Below are positions 1 to 12,056 of a stretch of 64,000 bases of DNA, one piece after another. The notes under the pieces are model-generated. The model saw nothing but the letters and a program-made list of their open reading frames with translations. It was not told the DNA's origin and did no database searches. The DNA is from Pezicula radicicola (Eukaryota > Ascomycota > Leotiomycetes > Helotiales > Dermateaceae). A program made the translations under genes and the position numbers. The stretch covers positions 127,223 through 191,222 of the forward strand of contig PDUO01000033.1 of the NCBI GenBank assembly GCA_003008705.1, in the 5' to 3' direction. Position 1 is the stretch's first letter, and the number at the start of each line of letters is the position of its first letter.

Positions 1-2430
1 TACTTTATTAATAAAATTAAGTATCTAGGTACTCTCTAAGTATTTAAGAAATTATATTTAATTATTTAAGTATATAATAATATAAAGAAGTAGTTTATTT
101 TAATAAAATTACTAATAATATAATAGATTAGTTAATAAATACTTTTATACCTTATAACTCTTCTAGAGAATAAATATACCTATCTATACTTATATAATAT
201 CTTATAAGTCTATATATAAGTAATAATTATACTAGTTTATAAGTTCTATATATATCTACTACTAGAGTTATAAATTAAACTAGAACTTACTAAGGATTAT
301 ACTCTAAAAGTTATAAGATTATTATATAGAGTTCTAGAAGTTAGAAACTACTAGTATAGAATATATTACTTTTATTATATTACTAAAATAAGTATAGAAT
401 AGTCTTTATATAATCTATATCTACTCTATAGTATCTCTATACTACTAGTTAGGATTATTAACTTATAAACTAATAATATATTATTTCTAAAAGATAGAGA
501 GTTTACTATACTAGAGGAAGAAGAACTCTATAAAGCTAAGTTCCTAATTAAGAAATATAAAGAACTAACCCTAGATAACCCTCTTAAGTTTAATAGAGGA
601 ACTATTTATATAATACTAGATAGAATTACTCTTATATAGTAATAGTAGTACTAGAACCTTAGTACTATTAAAGTTACTAAAGCTACTATATTAATAAGTA
701 TAAGAGGTATAATATACTAGACTCTAATATTTAAAGATTAATATATAATCTAAAGAGTTTATAGAGTTTATATTATCTTTATATATTAACTAGAAACTAC
801 TTTTAACTTATTTATTATTTAAATATCTAATTCTAAGGAAATTAATATAAAAGCTCTAAACTAATATCTATAATAATAGATTAATAACTTAATTAGAGGT
901 CTTAAATTTATAAAACTTAACTTAAAATCTCTATAATTAATTACTTTTATAGATACTTTCTTTATAAATCTAATAGATCTATTATTATAAATTAGATATA
1001 TTATTATACTTATAGATACTACTAGTAAAGTAAATATTCTCTATTAGTTATTAATTAAATATAAAAGAGTTATAAGAAGTATTCTAGTAGTAGAGTTATA
1101 TAAACTAGTATATAGATTTAATATTATAGTTATTATTAAATTAATCTTTAATAAAGTATTATTAATAATAATCCTATTAATTATATATATAGACTTTAAA
1201 TTACTTTATAACTACTTAGTTAAACTTAGTATTATATAGAAGAAATACTTAATAATTAATATTATATATTTATACTAGATATATAAGAGAAGAGAAATAA
1301 TAAAGATTAAATAAATTATTAATAAAACTAACTCTACTAATATTATAATAAAAAGTAAGATCTATAATACTCTTAAGTATCTTATTAATATAAACTATAT
1401 AAATCTAGAAGAGATTAAATAAGTTAAATAAAGTAATAAGAATAAAAATATAAAGAAGAAATAAAAGGAAGACTAATAGATAAGAATATAAGATAGAGAG
1501 TAAGCTAGTAGACTAATATTAATACTAGTTTTAATTTATAATTAAATATAATCTACTAGATTAATAATTTCTAAGTTAGTCTAGTATTATAATATTAATA
1601 TCTAGTATTTTATTTATTAGTTATTTTATATATTAAACCTTATTACTCTAGCTAATTAGAAGTTAGTAGTTTATATTAAATTAAGTCTATTTAGAATTAG
1701 TCTAATAGTTAGTTTTAACTATAAGAACTACTCTCTTAGTTATTAGATTTTAGAATTTAATTAATTAAATCTAATATTAATAAATCTATATATATCTAAA
1801 CTAAGTAAGAACTACTAGTAGAATATAGTAAGTTAGTTAATAAGGATTAATAACTCTATATACTAGTATAATTAATTATACTAATAATTATCTTTTATTC
1901 TATTTTTAGCTTAGTATTTAGAATATCTATTTAATACTCTAACTCTTATCTTTCTCTATTAAATACTTATTACTCTAGATATATTTTTACTAGTTTATAT
2001 ATATCTAATAACTTTATACTTTATACTAAGTAAGCCTTATATATATATATTCCTCTATAAGACCTAACCTCTTCTTTATATATTAATTAGATATATTATA
2101 AGTTTATAAGATATACTTAATTATTATATATAAATAATTAACTCTTATATCCCTTTTAACCTCCTTATATATATCTTAGAATAACTCTTTCCTCTTAAAT
2201 AGAGTAATCTTTCTTTTATTTATAGTCTTCTTAAGACTCTCTCTTATAGTATAAGATATTAAGTTTAATAGTACTCTTAATTATTAAAATATTAATATTA
2301 AAGGTAGTAGTAATTTTAGAGACTATATAACTAAAATACTTTATACTAATAATCTTACCTCTCTTATAAGGAGTTAATTCCTTCTTATTCTTCTAAATAT
2401 TTATATTAATAATACCTAGAGGGTGGTGTA
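1..2430 (+). mobile_element. RIP-degraded Ty1/copia retrotransposon
   Basis: The segment is almost entirely A and T and no long frame is open. Reading the plus strand through its stops still gives a recognisable copia polyprotein. A stretch near 540-640 reads KAKFLIKKYKELTLDNPLKF, as in fungal copia pol. The RNase H domain runs from about 945 to 1400, with FIDTFF holding the first catalytic Asp, a KRVIRSILVVELY segment holding the Glu, and YIDFKLLYNYLVKL holding the next Asp. Stops stand where Gln or Trp codons would be expected, as C-to-T and G-to-A transitions would produce. That is the known footprint of repeat-induced point mutation. The part after about 1450 is equally AT-rich but I could not assign it. 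I saw no intact LTR pair, so the borders are approximate. Confidence 0.85.
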
Positions 2431-3779
2431 GTTAAGGTATTATAGGTTAAAGAGAGAGGGTTATAAAAAACAGGTAGCCTTTTTATAGGGTCCAGTAAAA
2501 AAGATTAATAATTCTAGTTGGTAACTATAACTAAATATAGTTAAGTATAGGGTACTTAACCATGTTACTTGAACTTACCCTTGTTATCACCAAGGTTTTC
2601 TATTTATAAGCTTTAAATGCCCTGCGCGGGGTCATCCGCATTTGCGAGTCTGGTACAAGCGCAACCCACTTCGTAAGATAACTATCAAGATTATGATCAA
2701 GTCGTGGACAAGTTTTTTATTAAACGTGAGTATCCTGCAGATATTTCTCACCTTTCTTGTTAAATTTGTCATTATTTTTATAATTTTTCGAATTAAAATT
2801 CTAAACAATTATCGTCGCTAATGTGCGTCATAGCCTTGTGTGAGATACACTATAGTTGATTGCCGTGGTAGGCTGAAGGCAAATATTACAGAGGCGTGTA
2901 AGTGTCTCCGGGCCTGGTATAGAAAGCCCCATGTTAAGGAAGATAGTGATGCCGAGGATAATGAGAATAACAACAATAGGATCAATGGATAGTAGTAAAA
3001 TATATTTCCTTTCCTCTTTGTACTACTTCAGCTTTATTCTTAGCGGTCTTGTTAGTGGGACCGGTCCAACCAGACTGGTTATTAGGTAAGTAGCTAGTCC
3101 CAGACGAGACCAGACCAGCCCATTCAGATTACTGTTCTCGTACAAAGGTATCGCACTCGCTCGAGGGGCTGACTCTTCTTAGCTTTGATAATATGACCAT
3201 TCTCAGGTTTCTAGCTTGCACCACGTGGAGGTGAGAGTCGTCGCAGGCCAAGGTTTACTAAATGTGGGGCAATAACTTATTAGCGCTATAGCCAAATACT
3301 CGTCTTCCCAGTTACACGAGTACGTAGAACCTAAGTGTCCCGTATGTATTATCCGCGGGTTTGGCCAGCAATACAGCCAGTATTCGATCGTTAATTGTGT
3401 TGCGGATGGCGCAGATAGCGTCCTGTCTAGCCGGTCGGTCTATTGCCTTTACTGATAGGGTTAGTAATACTAGTCAAGCCTCGTTAGATAGCGAAGATGC
3501 TTCCGGTATTTTGGAAGGTTGTAGCGACCATACGTACCGTTTGCGGTCGCGCTCAACTTCATTGCTAGAGCTAGACTAGTGTACTGAATGTAGCTATTAA
3601 CTACTCTGGCACATTCCTAATAAACTTAATTCATCTCAAGCCCATAGAATGAGAATTACAAGACCTCTATATTAAATCCTGAGAGCTCTGAAAGTTGTTC
3701 CACTTTGCAAGAAATCGTACTTGCTTACCCAAAAACGGTCGAAGCTATTACCTCTACATATCTTACCACGAAGGCCACC
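2431..3779. other. Transition from AT-rich block, no gene seen
   Basis: Composition returns from extreme AT to ordinary genomic DNA over about 200 bases. A short frame at 3361-3579 has no recognisable motif and no splice partners, so I do not call it a gene. The last 100 bases serve as the upstream region of the rhodopsin-domain gene. Confidence 0.5.
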
Positions 3780-4996
3780 ATGTTTCCTCGCGACGATATC
3801 GCCGCATCTCAATCAAGGGTGCTTGTAGGAGTTCCTACATTGTTCATTATCTTAGCATGCACTATAGTAATGCTAAGGTTTTATACAAAAATTCACCTCT
3901 TAAAAGCCACAGCTGTCGAGGACTGGATAATTCTAGCTTCATTGGTTAGTTTCGCTACACAAACCCGAACACAATTGATGACTTAATTAAAGCAATAATA
4001 GGCAGCAGCTATATTCATGACAGTTTGTATGTGCCAAGGTTAGAGTATATCTAAACTATGTCCTTGATACTTTGTAGTAACATATATGTAGAAGCTCGCT
4101 TTGGAATGGGAAAGCATATTCAAACCCTACTACCTCAAGACATCACTCTGGTCTTTATGGTATCTCTATTCTCTGCCCGCAAGATCCTAGATACATCAAC
4201 TTATACTATTGTACTCTAGTGGATATTCATGAGCATCATGTCTTATAATGCAAGCCTCGTTCTTACGAAGATATCGATTCTTTTATTTTATACTCGCATT
4301 TTTCAACAACATAAGAGAGTTGTTCGAGTCTGCCGAATAACGATGGCTATCGTAGTGTTATACTGGATATATAGCGTCCTTAATACGATTTTACTTTGCC
4401 ATCCTGTGGCATATTATTGGGACACATCTTTGGACGGCTCATGCTTGTTTCCAGAGGCATTCTGGGTTAGCAATGCAGTACTTAATATGAGTACAGATTT
4501 AATCATTTTGATTATACCAATGCCAGTTATATCCTCGCTCTCCCTATCGCGAGGGGCAAAACTCTGGCTAGTTACTGCCTTCGCCTTAGGTTTCTGGTAA
4601 GTTTTATTTCTGTAAATAATACTATTTTTCTTCGACAAGCTAACATATTTCCTTAGTGTTTTTGCAATTAGCCTTATTCGGATTATTGTTATGATGAATA
4701 GAATTCATACTAATGACCCAACGTGTAAGTTAAGATTTCTTCTCCTTGATATTATTTGCTAATGTTAATATATAGGGGATTATACTAGCATTGCGTATTT
4801 GTCTAGTGTTGAAGTCGACGTAGCTATTATTTGCGCGTCTATACCACCACTTCGAGCCTTCCTTACCCGATATTTCCCTGGACTTGTCTCTAGCAAGACT
4901 AATCCAAGTGACACACTTCTACAGGCGAACCTGCCAACATATAGGAGCAAAGAACATGTCGTTGAACATGTAGAGGTTCCAATATTAGTAAATTAG
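3780..4996 (+). CDS. Rhodopsin-domain (SAT4/PTH11-like) membrane protein
   Basis: This is a multi-pass plasma-membrane protein of the fungal rhodopsin-domain (SAT4, PTH11-like) family. Members are poorly characterised; some act as GPCR-like sensors and many sit near secondary-metabolism genes. Six exons fit: 3780-3944, 4002-4038, 4092-4159, 4220-4596, 4657-4724 and 4776-4996. Together they are 936 nt, giving 311 residues without an internal stop. The start at 3780 has a GCCACC context. Family hallmarks are the EDW after the first membrane helix, EARFGMGKHIQ in the first loop, LTKISILLFYTRIF, the Cys-bearing loop with CHPVAYYW and GSCLF, and the IPMPVI segment. It is slightly shorter than usual because the C-terminal tail after YFPG is brief. 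It stands alone between a dead retroelement and an intergenic region. Confidence 0.88.
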
Positions 4997-6661
4997 GGCT
5001 ACTCGTACGTGTTACAACCTCAGATAGAGTAGGTTAAAACTAATCGATCCCAGCCGGCAATATGGGTCACGTAATAGATCTGTTAGCTATTGAGGTCCTT
5101 TGGTCACGTGTTAGTATATCTTCATTGTAGACCATAATTGCTTCTTCTTTTTCGGGCCCTTTGCCCATCACCCCTGTTTTCTATTGTAGCGCTCTACGTA
5201 AAATGCCGCTGCATCCGAAATGTCTCATTTTGTATGTGAATTGGGCTCCAATTGATGCCTAACTTGTGTATATAAAGGGCTACTGCCTCCCACTCAATTT
5301 TTCAGAATCAGACAATCCAGACTCTTTCTCAAATCACCACTATTGTGCTGGAAGGTTCATAGGTTCTCAAGATATATAATATCAAGAGTTAAGACAGGTC
5401 AAAATTCCTAACCCAGCTTCTTTTCTCTTCACTTTTTTGTTCTTGCATCATTCCTTGATCGAATGATTCCTCTAAAATTTTGTCTATAATAACACTGATC
5501 CTAATCATTCTGCCTTTTTTTTCTCAGCCATAGACCAAGAACGCGGGTCCTGCTCTAGCTCTTTGCCCAATCATCTATTAAGCCAACGTCAAAGCCAATA
5601 CCCAAACCACCACATTAACACTCCCCTTAACACCATTATTACTACCACGAAGAACCCCAAGCCTACCAAGAACCCCAAACCCCGCCAAAAACAACTACAC
5701 TTCCCACCCCCAAAACCCTACCCCAAAAACAACCTAACCTAATTTTACATCTCCTAAGACAATACCACGATACCTACACATTACCATAGTACCCTCCCTC
5801 CCTCCCTCCATCTATCCATCCATCTAGCAAAAAAAAAAAGACATTTTACGTCTATTTTTTTTTATAGATAGTCTATAATAGGTATAACCTCCCTCCTCCG
5901 CTAATTATCTAAATATTTAAATTCTCTATTACCTAAACTATAATACCTAATAGCTTATACCTTTACCCCCCTCTACCCCCTCCCCCTCTCTTCTATTCTA
6001 CACCTCACTATAACACCCACCCTATCCTCTAAACCAATAATCTTATACTCTTAAAATCTCTTTAAAACAACTATTTTATAACCTACCTACTTACTTACCC
6101 ACAAAAACCACCCTTCCTTCCTTCTATAGCGCTTTCCTTTCTACTCTTATATTAACCCTCCCCCCTCTCCCCCTCCCTCTCTCTACTAAAAAAAAATCTT
6201 ATAATTAGTTATAGGTTATAATAAGATATAAAATCTATAAGAGATGTACTAAAATCTTAGGGGAGATCTTAATGTTAGTTTAATAACTAGTTTATTATAT
6301 ATGGTCGTAGTATTTATTTAAACGAGTATACACACAGTAAATAGGGAGTACGCTATAATGGATTTGTGCTATAGTACTATACATCTATCTAGGCACTTAA
6401 GTAAATGTGCTTATCTAGAATACAATTGGTAGTACCCAAGCCAACTCTGCGTTGTCTCCCACCACTTTCCCGAGCTACTACAAGTCTACAACTCAGTCTT
6501 TCTTCAACTTCTTGTCCTTCAGCCACTGCTAGAACTACTTTGTCAGTACCCCATCCCAGGCTTTATTTATCTGGGGCGCCGTTGTTTTGTTCCATGGAGT
6601 TGGACTGTGCTTGGTAGGCCTTCCTGTCTTCCTGTCTTCCTCGGCTTTCCTCTTTACCGCC
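4997..6661. other. Intergenic: orphan promoter and G-poor strand
   Basis: No credible gene was found. At about 5268-5278 there is a TATATAAAG box, followed by a pyrimidine-rich stretch that looks like a fungal 5' leader, but no coding frame follows. From about 5560 to 6190 the plus strand has very few G residues while keeping many C residues, with CCCT and CATC simple repeats near 5790-5830. After 6200 the DNA is AT-rich. A short frame at 6405-6617 has no support. Confidence 0.6.
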
Positions 6662-8441
6662 TCACGGATTCTTAAGAGTAACGCTTCCAGTCTCCCAGCC
6701 CAACTGATTCTCTACATCTCTTAATATATCCACAAGCGGCGTCGCATAAGTGAGATCAGGGAAAGCACTTAAACGCTCACCACCCCATATCATAGCGGCT
6801 GGCTGAAAATCCATATCGACCAGAGGGGCTCCTGAATCACCAAAGTCCGAGACTTGATCTGTTCTCTCGTCACCCGTCGTTACAAAGCACAACTCATCCC
6901 GACAATCATCATTCTTAGAATTTGGCAGAGAAAGTGTAGCGTTAATGCCGTTGCAGTAAGCTGCCTTCCAGCCTGTTGTACGAGAAGGTGGTTTGAGAAA
7001 CAACTCATCTGGCTCTAGAGGGCGAGTGCGAATCGGTCTAAACGGAGGTCCGGTGCCAAAATATCTAGCTGCATTCTTAAGCCTAGCGTCTACCAACTTG
7101 TCTCCGAAGCACTTTGATTGTTCGCTGAAGGTGCTAAAGGCGAAGGGGAGTTCCATCGGGCGGTTGGGATCAGGACGGCGAAACTAGGATCCATGTTAGC
7201 GGAAAAAGAATCAGCAGGCGAGAGGGAGGTGGCAGAGGAAGGTACGAACATGGTTCTGAAAATCATCGACCTTGTAGGGACATTTAATAATTGCCCAATC
7301 GTGCTGGGAAGTGCTGGACTGGGAATCGGCCGCGTACACAAAGCCTAGTTCCGTGGGATAGGACTGTGCCTGATGCAGAGCCTGCTCAGCGGTAGTACTA
7401 TTGAAACCTATATCTTTCTGGTATTGGACTGCATTCTTCAGCGCTTCTAGCGTAAACTCGTGATCTGCTCCAGCAGGTGAGGTCACCAACTTCTTCGGCT
7501 GGCCGTCGTAGTACCTATAGGCCTTCTCGCCATGCATGTCGTCCGGGAGGAGGGCGCCATGACGGCAGGTCAGCGCAAAGACATCGCTGTCGTGTTTGAT
7601 GTAGCCTGTTAAGGTGCCCATCCAGTCTGGGTCATCTTGCGGGCCGATCGATGAGCCGGTGATCGGGGGCGTATGGTGGTATGTCAGACTGTAGTCGTCG
7701 AAGACGTTCTTGGGGCCTTGGGTTGCTCGGCGTGCTCGGTCTGCGGTGGGATACGAAGGAGTCGGACGAGGAGGGATTGATTCACAGACATCGACATATA
7801 CCCTGGGATCGGATCCATTATTAGCTATTCTTCTTCTTCTTTTCTTCTTCTTTTTTTCCTCTTCTTCGGTTATCTTACTTCTCATCCGTCCAGTTGGCAG
7901 CACGCACAAGGCGCTCGATGTCAGCGACCATGGCGCTAGCTTTGGATATTGACAGCGTGCCATTGGCCACGAGCAGGTGAATGACCACGGGGTTGTTGAG
8001 ATGGTAGTTATCATTGTTGTTATTGATGTTGTTGTTGTCGTTGCGGTTGCGGTTGCGATTGAAGCCCATGCGGAGGACATGAAGTTGCCAGCGTCGCGTG
8101 TAGGAGTAGACGGTAGCGACCAGTTGCTTGTAGATGCGCTCGGCGTACCAGGTCTCTAAGGCTCGGTTGCGGACGGTGCCGAGGACTTTCCGAGGCAGGC
8201 GGTGAGAGGAGGGCGCAAGAAGGTCAGCCTTGTTGTCCCACATGGCTTTGGGATTGTTGGAGGCCCAGAGATTCATGTCAATGCGCCCATAGCGGCTGGA
8301 GGGGGATGGAGGCATTCGCACTGCTGGCATTCGTATTGGCGACATTCGCATTGGTGGCACTCGCATTGGCGGCATTGGAAATGAAATGGGAATGGGAATT
8401 GGAGATTGTCGCATCTCCTGCTTTAGGAATGACGCCATCAT
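6662..8441 (-). CDS. Trypsin-fold serine protease-like protein
   Basis: The model has three exons: 8441-7879, 7829-7250 and 7183-6662. They sum to 1665 nt, or 554 residues, all in frame. The catalytic triad of the chymotrypsin fold is visible in order: His in LTCRHGALLP, Asp in HDWAIIK and Ser in DFGDSGAPL. This is the layout of fungal intracellular trypsin-like proteins of unknown substrate. The first 190 residues have no clear domain. They begin with a Pro/Met-rich repeat (PPMRVPPMRMSPIRMP) and contain an Asn-rich run (NNNINNNNDN). I see no signal peptide. Intron 1 is 49 bp and nearly all purine, an unusual composition, so its borders are less sure. Intron 2 begins GTTCGT and has a clean GCTAAC branch site. 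Confidence 0.72.
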
Positions 8442-8530
8442 GCGTTATCGCCTTATCGCCTTATCGTGTTTATCGTGTTATCGTGTTATCGTGTTATCGT
8501 GTTATCGCATTATCGCATGTCATAATCTGT
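8442..8530. repeat. Tandem repeat, unit near TTATCGTGT
   Basis: About eight imperfect copies of a 9-base unit (TTATCGCC, TTATCGTGT and variants) lie directly upstream of the protease-like start codon, in its presumed 5' untranslated or promoter region. Confidence 0.85.
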
Positions 8531-9304
8531 GCGTGACAGACGACAACAGAGCGAGAGAGAGAGCAAAAGAACGAAAGAAAGAAAGAAGGAAAGTATTAAA
8601 CTGCGACTTAGTGGAAATTATATATGCATATAATGAGTGCATCGAATTCATCCCGAAATACCATACCAAAATAGGTAGGTGATTTGTAATGTATGAGGCT
8701 TGCGTGTCCTTAAGTTACAGAACAGGGCGGGCGAAAATTAATTCGGATCTTCCAAAAGGAAATCGAATATAAAGCTAATATGAGGATATACCCCCATGCG
8801 ATAGCACGTGATTTATGGGCAACAGAAAGAGAAGTAAGGTAAAGGAAGGAGGACGGTGGGGGTTAAATGGTGGTATTAAGGAGTAAGTTGTATTATTTAA
8901 ATCTACAATAGCAGGGATCTTCGTTATCATAGAGAAAAATAACAGGCCTATTTAAGGCACACTCTTCTCCCCTACTAAAACACCCAACGAAAACACCTAA
9001 AAATTAATAAAATATTATCTTTAATTTTACCTAAAAATGCCTCGAACCAAGTTAGTCAAAAAAAATTTATATATAAAAAATAGGGGTAGTCTGTGGGCCA
9101 AATGGGCTTGTTTTTCTCGCTAGAGTGTAGTACAAGCTGAGAGCTCTAATTTATCGGCCACAGTTTAACAAGATAGAGTTGCTCATTTATTAGCCGCCAC
9201 AAGCCAATTATATTCTTGCTCCATTTCCCAAACATAGGTTAGCATGTCCATTCAGGGTGCTATTTGTCTCAAAATAAGGCTGTTTAAGGTAGGGAGGGCC
9301 CTTT
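8531..9304. other. Intergenic, no gene seen
   Basis: A purine-rich run near 8550-8590 (GAGAGA, GAAAGAAAG) and scattered AT-rich DNA. A stretch at about 8978-9040 (ACGAAAACACCTAAAAATT) resembles the end of the MITE that follows and may be a decayed relative. I found no coding frame. Confidence 0.5.
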
Positions 9305-9807
9305 AAGTAAGAGTTCGTGCCATTACAAATGGCCCACCCCACGAAAACACACCAAAAATAGCGAAATTACACCTTTTTAAATTATTTATAAATCAGCAAC
9401 TACTAATTTATTTCTTATAAAATTAAAAAATCTAATAGATAATTACTTAAAAATATATATACTATAAGGAATTAATATTTTCTTTAAAATTAAGTATTTA
9501 ATGTATACTTAAATACAGTACATTTTAAATTTCTTAAATTTTATATAATTTTGTATATAAATTAAGCGATTTTAAGTAAAATTTTCTTTTATACTTAAAG
9601 AACATCTTATAACTTTTTTATTAGGTAAATAAATTAAATTCTAAAGAGTATAAATTAAAAATAAAGTAATTCTCATATATAATCCTTAATTTAATATCTT
9701 TATTTCTATTTATTGTTGATTTATAAATAATTTAAAAAGGTGTAATTTCACCATTTTTGGTGTGTTTTCGTAGGGTGGGCCATTTGTAATGGCACGAACT
9801 CTTACTT
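9305..9807. mobile_element. MITE with roughly 95-bp terminal inverted repeats
   Basis: The left end (AAGTAAGAGTTCGTGCCATT at 9305) is repeated in inverted orientation at the right end (finishing CTTACTT at 9807). The match runs for about 95 bases with few mismatches: the blocks containing ATGGCCCACC, CGAAAACACACCAAAAAT and GAAATTACACCTTTTTAAAT all pair. The centre is AT-rich and codes for nothing. The size of about 500 bp and the long inverted ends fit a non-autonomous DNA transposon. I could not establish a clear target-site duplication, so the exact tips and superfamily are open. Confidence 0.9.
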
Positions 9808-10004
9808 GTCTGTTCTCCCCCTTCACCGCAAACCCAATATTACGCTTCAAGTACGCTTGAATGTTTATAAATTCAATAGTTAATTAAGAAACATCTTCCA
9901 CATTGCGTTATTTATGTTGTTGTAACTTTAGCTACGATATTATCAATCCCAAAACAAATGCTTCAACAGCAACTCTCACTTACACAAACAGTAGACCCAA
10001 CACA

Positions 10005-11193
10005 TCAAAACACCAATTCCCCATTCCCTCTTCCCCAAAGCTCCAACACCTCAACAACACACAACCAAGCCCCCAACCCAATATTCCTCTTAAAAATCAC
10101 GCCCCCGGATCCAGCGGCCCAATTCCCATCCACAATACGCAACCCGCTGATATGCCAGATATTGTTTCCGGCCCACACACCAACACCTAGAATCCAAAAG
10201 AGCGCTGAGCGTTGGGTACGATAGCCGAGGATGGAGAGGCATAGGAGTTGCAGGGTAGCGAGGAGGGAAAGATAGAAGTGGATTCGCGGACGGAGGGTCA
10301 CGGCGAGAGATTTCACGCCAGCGGAGGCATCGTGTGCGCTGTCCTGAAAGAGGGGAAGAGGTAGGTTGTCAGGAAGGAGAGAAAAGGAATTTATTTGGGA
10401 GTGTTTATATTGATTGGATGGAAGACGTGAAACATACCATGGTGGCGTAAAACATATCGATGTATATAATCCAGAAGATAATAAAGAAGGCCATGGGAAT
10501 TAACTCTTCTCTTCCTTGCATGCCTCCACCTCCATTAACCCAAGAGGGGATCAGCACACAAGCGCAGGCAGATCCGAGAATCAGCTGTGGGAAATCAATC
10601 CAGCGCTTTCCAAGTGGGTAGAGGAGACTTAATATCCAGCTGGGAAGCCAGAGAAGTAGGGAGTAGATTCCCTGGAGATAGGTTGTTGTGAGGATAGTGG
10701 TGGCTGCCCAGGCGAAAAAGGCGAGTATGGCGAGACGGAGGGAGATCATGCCGGATGGGAGAGGTCGAGAGGCCGTGCGGGGGATGAGTCCGTCGATGTT
10801 GCGGTCGAGTATATCACTGAAAGTCTCCTGTTAACAATAAGCTTTTCGAACACTGAAGGCGGAACGTACTTCATGGTGCAGCAGGTGGAGTGGGTGAGAG
10901 CAACAATAATGTAGTTTTTAAGAGCCATATGAAATAAATTGGAAGCTTCCATAGGATTTTCTTGCGTATATATAGCCAGGCAAAGAGCCCAGACTGCATG
11001 TGTTAATGTTTCCACGAAAGATAAAGTATAGATATTTCAAACCTGTGGGAAACCATGCTAGCAGCGTGAGCAGCGGATCATGTAATCGAGCAAGTTCCCA
11101 TATTCCGCGTATTGTATTGCGATTTGATCCTCTTGTTTCTGGGAGAGTGGTAGCTGCCTTTTTCTCAAAATTCCCAACCGATTTGGAAGCCAT
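10005..11193 (-). CDS. UbiA-family membrane prenyltransferase
   Basis: Four exons (11193-11043, 10993-10870, 10816-10438, 10343-10005) sum to 993 nt, giving a complete 330-residue protein. UbiA enzymes are multi-helix membrane proteins that join a prenyl diphosphate to an aromatic or heteroaromatic acceptor with Mg2+. The first Asp-rich motif is NDILDRNID (from residue 92), followed by the usual RTASRPLPSG. The second appears as DSAHD after FYATM (about residue 219). YPLGKRWIDFPQ in the middle is also typical. There is no obvious mitochondrial leader and the length is shorter than Coq2, so it resembles the tailoring prenyltransferases of fungal meroterpenoid pathways. No partner terpene cyclase or polyketide synthase is visible in this window. 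A TATATA box lies about 155 bp upstream of the start. Confidence 0.9.
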
Positions 11194-12056
11194 GTTCTCT
11201 GAGGTAAACGAAAAATAGGGAAAAGTCGAGAGTATAAGGAGCTTGAAGGCCTGGTAGAAATAGGAAAAGGGGAGCAAACTTGGGCAGTATAATTTTGAAC
11301 GTCCTGAATTGAAAAATGGATGGAGGGGGTAAGAAGGCTAGTGGGATGGATATATAAGTAGGATAAAGAATGATAAAGAGGGAAACTAAAGCAGAAGCTT
11401 CCTGCAAGTAACTCGGATGTGAACATATCGAGGCTGACCGCATTGGTGGGGTAGCTACGGGCCAATGAAGTATTGACCTTCGTATCGGGAAGAGATGCAC
11501 TTGTGGTTCGTGATTGGCGGGAATTGCGACACCGTAAGCTGACGAAAACTATATTAACCTCTCGGCTGCTATAACTCCAAGAAACCAAGTAGAAGGTATC
11601 AAAAGAACTTATTCACATCTTGCCTCCGGACATGTGGGATCTATTAACAATACCTACGCAGGAAGATCGCAAAGAAGACTAGGTTCGGTATCTAACTCCT
11701 CAAAATATTTATTGGTATGAGTTGATGGAAATCTGGTCTCAAGAAAGCTCTTGTACATCCTGATACTGATAGTATGTGTTCCCTTTACTGCTCACTTCTT
11801 CTACTTGAATTATTTTGCAAGTCGCGGCTTTTTAATGTCTCAAAAAGACCCAATGCCGATTGCCTTCGTCGGACGGAAGCTTCAAGAGGTCAATTTGCGT
11901 CGCCATTTGGCCACTGAAGTTCTAGCATCTGACACTTTCACTCAGGAAAATACAAATTAGAGGACTGTTGGCGCAAAAATTTAAAAACTCCCTTCCATAT
12001 TGATTCAAAGCATCAAGGTAGATGTATTAGGGAAAGTCTAATTAAGGTGTAGCGAA
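11194..12056. other. Intergenic region upstream of the prenyltransferase gene
   Basis: The region 11194-11600 is the likely promoter of the prenyltransferase gene. A 69-codon frame at 11751-11960 matches nothing I know and has no neighbours that splice to it. The remainder may be the unrecognisable 5' part of the regulator pseudogene that follows. Confidence 0.45.

Noticed and set aside
8202..8384. His/Trp-rich WRHSHWWHSHWRH frame on the plus strand
   Set aside because: It is the antisense reading of the Met/Pro/Arg repeat of the protease-like gene.
11751..11960. Small membrane protein beside the prenyltransferase, possibly a terpene cyclase piece
   Set aside because: One hydrophobic stretch only, no Pyr4-type motifs and no continuation in any frame.
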